NCBI RefSeq assembly: GCF_005887615.1
Contig: NZ_VANS01000003.1
Span: 221,672-285,671 of the forward strand
DNA length: 64,000 bases
Reading direction: 5' to 3'
Origin: Sulfitobacter sabulilitoris
Lineage (GTDB): Bacteria > Pseudomonadota > Alphaproteobacteria > Rhodobacterales > Rhodobacteraceae
Both the position numbers and the translations under genes were made by a program. The notes under the pieces are model-generated. The model was given only the letters and a program-made list of their open reading frames with translations, was not told the origin of the DNA and did no database searches. Of this stretch, positions 60,334-64,000 are shown in pieces (positions within the stretch are counted from its first letter, which is position 1; every line of letters begins with the position of its first letter).

Positions 60334-61083
60334 TCAGAAGCGGATGACCATCCCCTCGAAGGCCCGCTCGACCATCGGTGTATCGGTGGCCGAGATCATG
60401 TCGGGACCAAGATGCGTCACGATCAGCCGCTTGGTGTCCAGCCGCGACAACTGGCGGCACAGCGTGTCATAGCTCAGGTGGCCATCAAAGCTCTGGTCGT
60501 GGCGGTCATTGCAGTCGCAGATGAACAGGTCCGAACCCGCGCTGATATCGATCAACGCATCGGTCCAGCCGGTATCGCCCGAATAGGCAATGACGATTCC
60601 TCCGCCACTGATCCGAAGCGCCGTCGCGGGTTCCGGCCCGGCGGAGTGCCTGACCTTTTCCGAGCGGACGGTCCGGCCGGCGATCTGACACTCCTCGCCG
60701 GGTGGAATTTCGACCAACTGCAGGTCCAGCCCCCATCCATCGGCCCAGATGTCGGGAAAGACGCAGTCCGACAAGGCGCGCAGCCGCTCGGAAAAGCCAG
60801 GCGGCCCCGCGATCGTCAGCGGTGTCTCTGGGTTCGAGATAAACCGGCGATGCGACAGCAGGTAGGGCAAGCCGCCAAAGTGGTCGCCGTGCAGATGCGT
60901 CAGATAGACTGCATCGATGCTGGCCGGGTCGACGTTCTGGGCCTTGAGGGCCGTCATGCTGGAGGCGCCGAAATCGACGACAAAGCGCCCCTGCGCGTCA
61001 TCGATCATGAAGCACGTCTGATATCGACCGCCGCTGCCGAAAGCGTCGCCACAGCCGATTACGCGAAGTTCTGTTTTTCGCAC
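60334..61083 (-). CDS. MBL-fold metallo-hydrolase (RNase Z/YycJ-like)
   Basis: A 249-residue metallo-beta-lactamase-fold hydrolase. The metal motif THLHGDHFGG (HxHxDH) is complete, with further ligands in SGDTGW and the late His of THLG. The fold begins LRVIGCGDAFGSGGRYQTCFMI, typical of RNase Z-like and phosphodiesterase-like MBL proteins. The start is uncertain: I choose the GTG at 61083 (GGTGA about 10 nt upstream); a TTG at 61104 lacks a ribosome site. It converges on the pseudo-ABC gene with an 18-bp gap. A phosphodiesterase role against the cyclic nucleotide would be attractive but is only a guess. Confidence 0.85.
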   Translation of the reverse strand: MRKTELRVIGCGDAFGSGGRYQTCFMIDDAQGRFVVDFGASSMTALKAQNVDPASIDAVYLTHLHGDHFGGLPYLLSHRRFISNPETPLTIAGPPGFSERLRALSDCVFPDIWADGWGLDLQLVEIPPGEECQIAGRTVRSEKVRHSAGPEPATALRISGGGIVIAYSGDTGWTDALIDISAGSDLFICDCNDRHDQSFDGHLSYDTLCRQLSRLDTKRLIVTHLGPDMISATDTPMVERAFEGMVIRF

Positions 61084-61248
61084 TGAAATGAGGTCACCCC
61101 CCAAAATAAAGAAAATCCAAAACGAATATAATCACAGGTTGTATCTTGAGCGAGGTCAGTCAGGCAAGTCACATGACGCGGCTTGGGCGGCATTTTCTGG
61201 TCGGACCGTGTCGTTCCGGCCATTCTGGTCATCGGCCGTCCGGTCATG

Positions 61249-62283
61249 TCAAGCGCTGCGGCGCGGTTGGGCCGTGTCCAGCAGGTCGATAAAGGTCTGT
61301 CCGGCGCCGTCGAAGTTTCGCACCAGCGGCGCGGTCAGTGCGGATTGCGCAGCGAAATATGCGCCCACCCGGCACATCTGAAGCGCGAATTCTGGGTGCA
61401 CGCCGGCGTCGTCGTATTTGCGGATCCGCTCCTTGGACAGCCAGCCGCGCTTGCGGGCCTCCTTGGTGATCAGCTTGATGCGTTGCACGCAGTGAAACGT
61501 CAGATAGACCGAGAGGTAATCGAGGTAGTCAGCCAGATCATGCCCGCACGCGGGGTCGAATGCGTCGATCACCACGTCGACCATCGTGTCGGGTGCGATC
61601 GGCCAGGCTTCGTCCCCGATAAGCCAGGCCAGGTCCTCGGCGCCGTGCCGCAGGCCGGAGTATTCGAAATCGAACCAGCGCAGACGATCGTCGTCGCCAA
61701 TCGCGGCGTTGCCGGACCGGCAGTCCCATTTGACGAACTGGCGTCCGGGATCTGCGATGCGCAGATAGGCCGCCCCCCTGTCGAACCGCGACGAGATCCC
61801 GCCGCCGTAGGGGGCGAGAAAATCCACCGCATCAACGAAATTCGAAACCCAGTCCACGTTCGATCCCAGTTGCGGCATCATCTGCGCCAACGTCGTCTTG
61901 CGCGCGGCGGACTGGATCCGGAATATCGCGGCGACGGCCTGCGCGGCCAGATCGATCTGACCCTCGCGGGAATGATTGACGATGTCCTGGTTCAGGCGCC
62001 GCCCGCCCACATCGGCCTGGAACATGATCTCTCCCACCACGCCCAGGCACTCGGGCAGGTCGCTGCAATGCGCGCCCAGGCTTTTCAGCACGTGAGCCTC
62101 CAGATGGGTGCGGCGGAAGTTGGGGCGCAGGGTGGCGATGACATTGCGGTCGGGGAAATGCAGCCGAAAGCTTGACCGGCCTTCGCCGCCGGGGGCGGTC
62201 ACACGGTCCACCGGTTGCGCGAAATGATCCTCTGCGGCGGCAAGTATCTTTTTCAGGCGGGTCTCGTTCTTGGATTTGCTCAC
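61249..62283 (-). CDS. APH-fold (aminoglycoside phosphotransferase/choline-kinase-like) protein
   Basis: A 344-residue kinase-fold protein. The catalytic-loop region reads VKWDCRSGNAAIGDDDRLRWFDFEYSGLRHGAEDLAWL: the Asp and Asn of the loop and the DFE metal motif are kept, while the usual His-Gly before the Asp is Lys-Trp. The N-terminus (ETRLKKILAAAEDHF) is helical. The GTG at 62283 has AAAAGAG upstream; an ATG at 62325 would add 14 residues with rare codons. A longer open frame up to 62628 looks non-coding. It may phosphorylate a small alcohol or amino sugar, or be a pseudokinase. Confidence 0.8.
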   Translation of the reverse strand: MSKSKNETRLKKILAAAEDHFAQPVDRVTAPGGEGRSSFRLHFPDRNVIATLRPNFRRTHLEAHVLKSLGAHCSDLPECLGVVGEIMFQADVGGRRLNQDIVNHSREGQIDLAAQAVAAIFRIQSAARKTTLAQMMPQLGSNVDWVSNFVDAVDFLAPYGGGISSRFDRGAAYLRIADPGRQFVKWDCRSGNAAIGDDDRLRWFDFEYSGLRHGAEDLAWLIGDEAWPIAPDTMVDVVIDAFDPACGHDLADYLDYLSVYLTFHCVQRIKLITKEARKRGWLSKERIRKYDDAGVHPEFALQMCRVGAYFAAQSALTAPLVRNFDGAGQTFIDLLDTAQPRRSA

Positions 62284-62711
62284 GGCGTGGTGCTCTTTTC
62301 GGTTTGGTCTTGCCTTGGCGGCCATCGGGCGCTGACATCTGGGGTTGCGAGCGCCGATATGCCTGATCGCTGTGTCAGAAATTGGGCGGCAATGGGAAAA
62401 CCAAAAGGGCATATGGCGCGCGGCCTTGGTCATTGGGTGGCACGAATCGTAAAGCCGGCACCGCCGGGCGGGACAAGAGCACTTGCCGCGTTTCGATGAC
62501 AGTGCGCGCAGGACGCCGACACTGTTTCTCCGATCCGTACCGACATGCAGCGAATACGGCAAAAATGCGTAATTAATTTGTCTGGATTCCCACCACCCCG
62601 TAATTTCAGGCTCTGTTGAAAAAGCCATCCCGGCACCACAGGGGGCATGTGGCTTTTGGTTCGATTTTGGCCACGGTTTTTGGCCGCCCTGTCTTTGCGA
62701 GGAGCGAAATT
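62284..62711. other. Intergenic region of about 430 bp, AT-richer than average
   Basis: Between divergent kinase-like and repeat-protein genes. It contains GGCT-CTGTTGAAAA-AGCC (62609-62626), a small inverted repeat, and a run of TTTTGG-like repeats at about 62,650-62,685 (GGCTTTTGG, GATTTTGG, GGTTTTTGG) just before the repeat-protein start. These could be regulatory for the secreted protein. No gene recognised. Confidence 0.45.
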
Positions 62712-64000
62712 ATGACTGAACTCTCATTCGAGGCGAACACCCAGAGTGGATACCAATGGGGCGGCACGTCATACAGCGCAACCGGGGCGAGCACGACGAA
62801 ATCATACCATAACGGCGGCGTCGAAGGCGACAGCTTCGCCAGTTGGTACGACGACAACCTCGCACATATGTTCGACGGCTCGAGCCCTTCGACCGAATTT
62901 GACGCACCCACAGGCTCCGGCTCGGGCGGCACCCAAGGCTCCGGCTCCGGCGGTACGAAGGGCTCCGGCTCTGGCGGCACGCAGGATTCCGGCTCTGGCG
63001 GCACGAAGGGCTCCGGCTCGGGCGGCACGAAGGGCTCCGGCTCGGGCGGCACGCAGGGCTCCGGCTCCGGCGGCACACAGGGCTCCGGATCGGGTGGCAC
63101 CAAGGGCTCCGGCTCGGGCGGCACGAAGGGCTCCGGCTCTGGCGGCACGCAGGGCTCCGGCTCCGGCGGCACGAAAGGCTCAGGATCGGGCGGCACCGAA
63201 GGCGGCAACGCGCCGCATGATCCCGAGATCTGCGATACACCTCCGGCTGGTCCCGACGATGGCAAGACCACCCAAACCTTTGAGCTTGGCGCGCCGGGCA
63301 AGGTCTTGATTTCGGTTACGCAAACGCCGACGGGAACGCTGTTTTTCAACCTGACGCCCGCGTCCTTCGAGCAGGGTCTGTCGGACATCGACGGCATCTT
63401 TCTGAACGTGGCGGGCACCAGCGCGGTGCAGTCGATCAATTTCTTCCCCGAGGCGAATTCAGGCGGTCAACCCGTTACGGACATTCAGGCGCGCGCCGAT
63501 GATGTGACCGGGCTGACCAACGGTGCGGCGCCGGGTGGTGTCTTTGATATCGCGCTGCAATTCGGCACAACGCCCGGATCGACCCAAGGCGCCGTGAATT
63601 CGGTGAATTTCACGCTGTGGTCAGACGACGGGCCACTGACGCTCGCGGACGTCGACTTGCAGGGCATGACGCTGCTGACCGATACGGATACGGCCGCTGG
63701 CGAGGTTCTGTCCGTGACCGGCATCGCCGGCGAAAACGCCGCGCTTGATCCGCAAGCAGACGACGATACCTGCGACACGCATGACGGCTCCGGCGGTACA
63801 AAAGGCTCCGGCTCGGGCGGTACGAAGGGCTCCGGATCGGGTGGCACGAAGGGCTCCGGTTCTGGCGGCACGCAGGGCTCCGGATCGGGTGGCACGAAAG
63901 GCTCCGGCTCTGGCGGTACGAAGGGCTCCGGCTCGGGCGGCACGCAGGGCTCCGGCTCTGGCGGCACGAAAGGCTCCGGCTCGGGCGGCACCAAGGGCTC
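62712..64000 (+). CDS. Modular repeat protein with GSGSGGT(K/Q) linkers (3' end outside the window)
   Basis: A frame open from the ATG at 62712 (AGGAG upstream) to the right edge, at least 429 residues. The N-terminal part (about 1-67) is Ser/Thr/Asn/Trp-rich. Residues 68-163 are twelve 8-residue repeats, almost all GSGSGGT with K, Q or E last. Residues about 164-355 are a folded-looking beta-rich domain (TFELGAPGKVLISVTQTPTG, NFTLWSDDGPLTLADVDLQG) with a Cys near each end, followed by a second repeat block. No classical signal peptide is seen, so type I secretion through a C-terminal signal is possible. The alternating plus/minus charge at the last repeat position is striking. I recognise no family. 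Confidence 0.85.
   Translation, partial: MTELSFEANTQSGYQWGGTSYSATGASTTKSYHNGGVEGDSFASWYDDNLAHMFDGSSPSTEFDAPTGSGSGGTQGSGSGGTKGSGSGGTQDSGSGGTKGSGSGGTKGSGSGGTQGSGSGGTQGSGSGGTKGSGSGGTKGSGSGGTQGSGSGGTKGSGSGGTEGGNAPHDPEICDTPPAGPDDGKTTQTFELGAPGKVLISVTQTPTGTLFFNLTPASFEQGLSDIDGIFLNVAGTSAVQSINFFPEANSGGQPVTDIQARADDVTGLTNGAAPGGVFDIALQFGTTPGSTQGAVNSVNFTLWSDDGPLTLADVDLQGMTLLTDTDTAAGEVLSVTGIAGENAALDPQADDDTCDTHDGSGGTKGSGSGGTKGSGSGGTKGSGSGGTQGSGSGGTKGSGSGGTKGSGSGGTQGSGSGGTKGSGSGGTKG
62913..63200 (+). repeat. Tandem 24-bp coding repeat, block 1 (12 units)
   Basis: Twelve head-to-tail units, each encoding G-S-G-S-G-G-T plus K, Q or E. Unit 4 starts with Asp in place of Gly. Synonymous changes (TCG, TCC, TCT for the second Ser; GGC or GGT) show that the units have diverged at the DNA level while the peptide is kept, indicating selection on the protein. 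Confidence 0.95.
63786..64000 (+). repeat. Tandem 24-bp coding repeat, block 2 (at least 8 units, cut by the window)
   Basis: After a shortened first unit (GSGGTK, 63786-63803) come eight full GSGSGGT(K/Q) units from 63804, and the ninth runs off the edge. Same unit as block 1, 585 bp away, so the protein alternates linkers with folded domains. Confidence 0.95.

Noticed and set aside
62609..62626. IS-end-like sequence GGCTCTGTTGAAAAAGCC
   Set aside because: It resembles ends of some insertion sequences, but there is no transposase, no matching second end and no target duplication in the window.
62913..63200. Possible CRISPR array because of regular 24-bp repeats
   Set aside because: Units are contiguous with no unique spacers, keep the reading frame and encode a constant peptide.
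62606..63439. Minus-strand Pro/Glu-repeat protein (VPPEPEP repeats)
   Set aside because: It is the reverse complement of the GSGSGGT repeats. The plus frame has a good ribosome site and non-repeat flanking domains, so the plus strand is the coding one.

Overview
The window is a GC-rich (about two-thirds G+C), almost completely coding segment that looks like an alphaproteobacterium, most probably a Rhodobacterales/Roseobacter-type organism. I infer this from gene content and style: a TRAP and a tripartite tricarboxylate (TTT) transporter, many ATGA start/stop overlaps, an RbbA-type exporter operon, a YeeE/rhodanese pair, and a repetitive GSGSGGT protein. I saw no rRNA, tRNA, CRISPR array or transposase. 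No species can be named from this sequence.

Region 1 (1-16,917) is a catabolic island. After the tail of an oligopeptide ABC ATPase come a divergent hydrolase/crotonase pair, an acyl-CoA synthetase, two MaoC-like proteins, a TetR regulator, and a long overlapping operon: Baeyer-Villiger monooxygenase, SDR dehydrogenase, 3-hydroxyacyl-CoA dehydrogenase, acyl-CoA dehydrogenase, second acyl-CoA synthetase, tandem SnoaL-like protein, enoyl-CoA hydratase and the TRAP transporter DctQ-DctM-DctP. Together they read as uptake of an organic acid, activation to CoA, ketone formation, BVMO ring or chain oxygenation, ester hydrolysis and beta-oxidation. A TACTG-AC-CAGTA palindrome overlaps a TATAAT box in front of the monooxygenase and is the likely TetR operator.

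Region 2 (17,062-31,831) is mixed housekeeping and envelope genes: a YqaA/DedA-like membrane protein, a zincin-like metallopeptidase, an EamA transporter, an Mla-type lipid transport operon (STAS-MlaE, MlaF, MlaD, lipoprotein), a zinc-ribbon thioredoxin, a PRPP synthetase paralogue, a COG2187 kinase-like protein, a CapA-like protein, an SLC13 transporter and an AidB-like dehydrogenase.

Region 3 (32,028-50,579) holds a YhiI-RbbA-YhhJ-type operon, a SAM-domain class III nucleotide cyclase with STAND and TPR-like parts, a DUF4242 protein, a berberine-bridge-type flavoprotein, a ThDP enzyme preceded by a small coupled leader ORF, a TTT transporter (tctCBA order) and a sulfur gene group (small membrane protein, YeeE, rhodanese).

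Region 4 (51,025-60,315) is the most unusual part. It encodes a flavoprotein fused to an acetoacetate-decarboxylase-like domain, a second class III cyclase with zinc ribbon, STAND and TPR-like parts, and an ABC-exporter-like membrane protein whose ATPase motifs are all degenerate and which ends in a cyclic-nucleotide-binding domain. The order suggests a self-contained second-messenger module: a cyclase making a cyclic nucleotide, a membrane pseudo-ABC protein sensing it, and a fused redox enzyme as partner or output. This is inference from gene order and domains.

Region 5 (60,334-64,000) has an MBL-fold hydrolase, an APH-fold kinase-like protein and the start of a large modular protein with GSGSGGT(K/Q) repeats that runs off the right edge.
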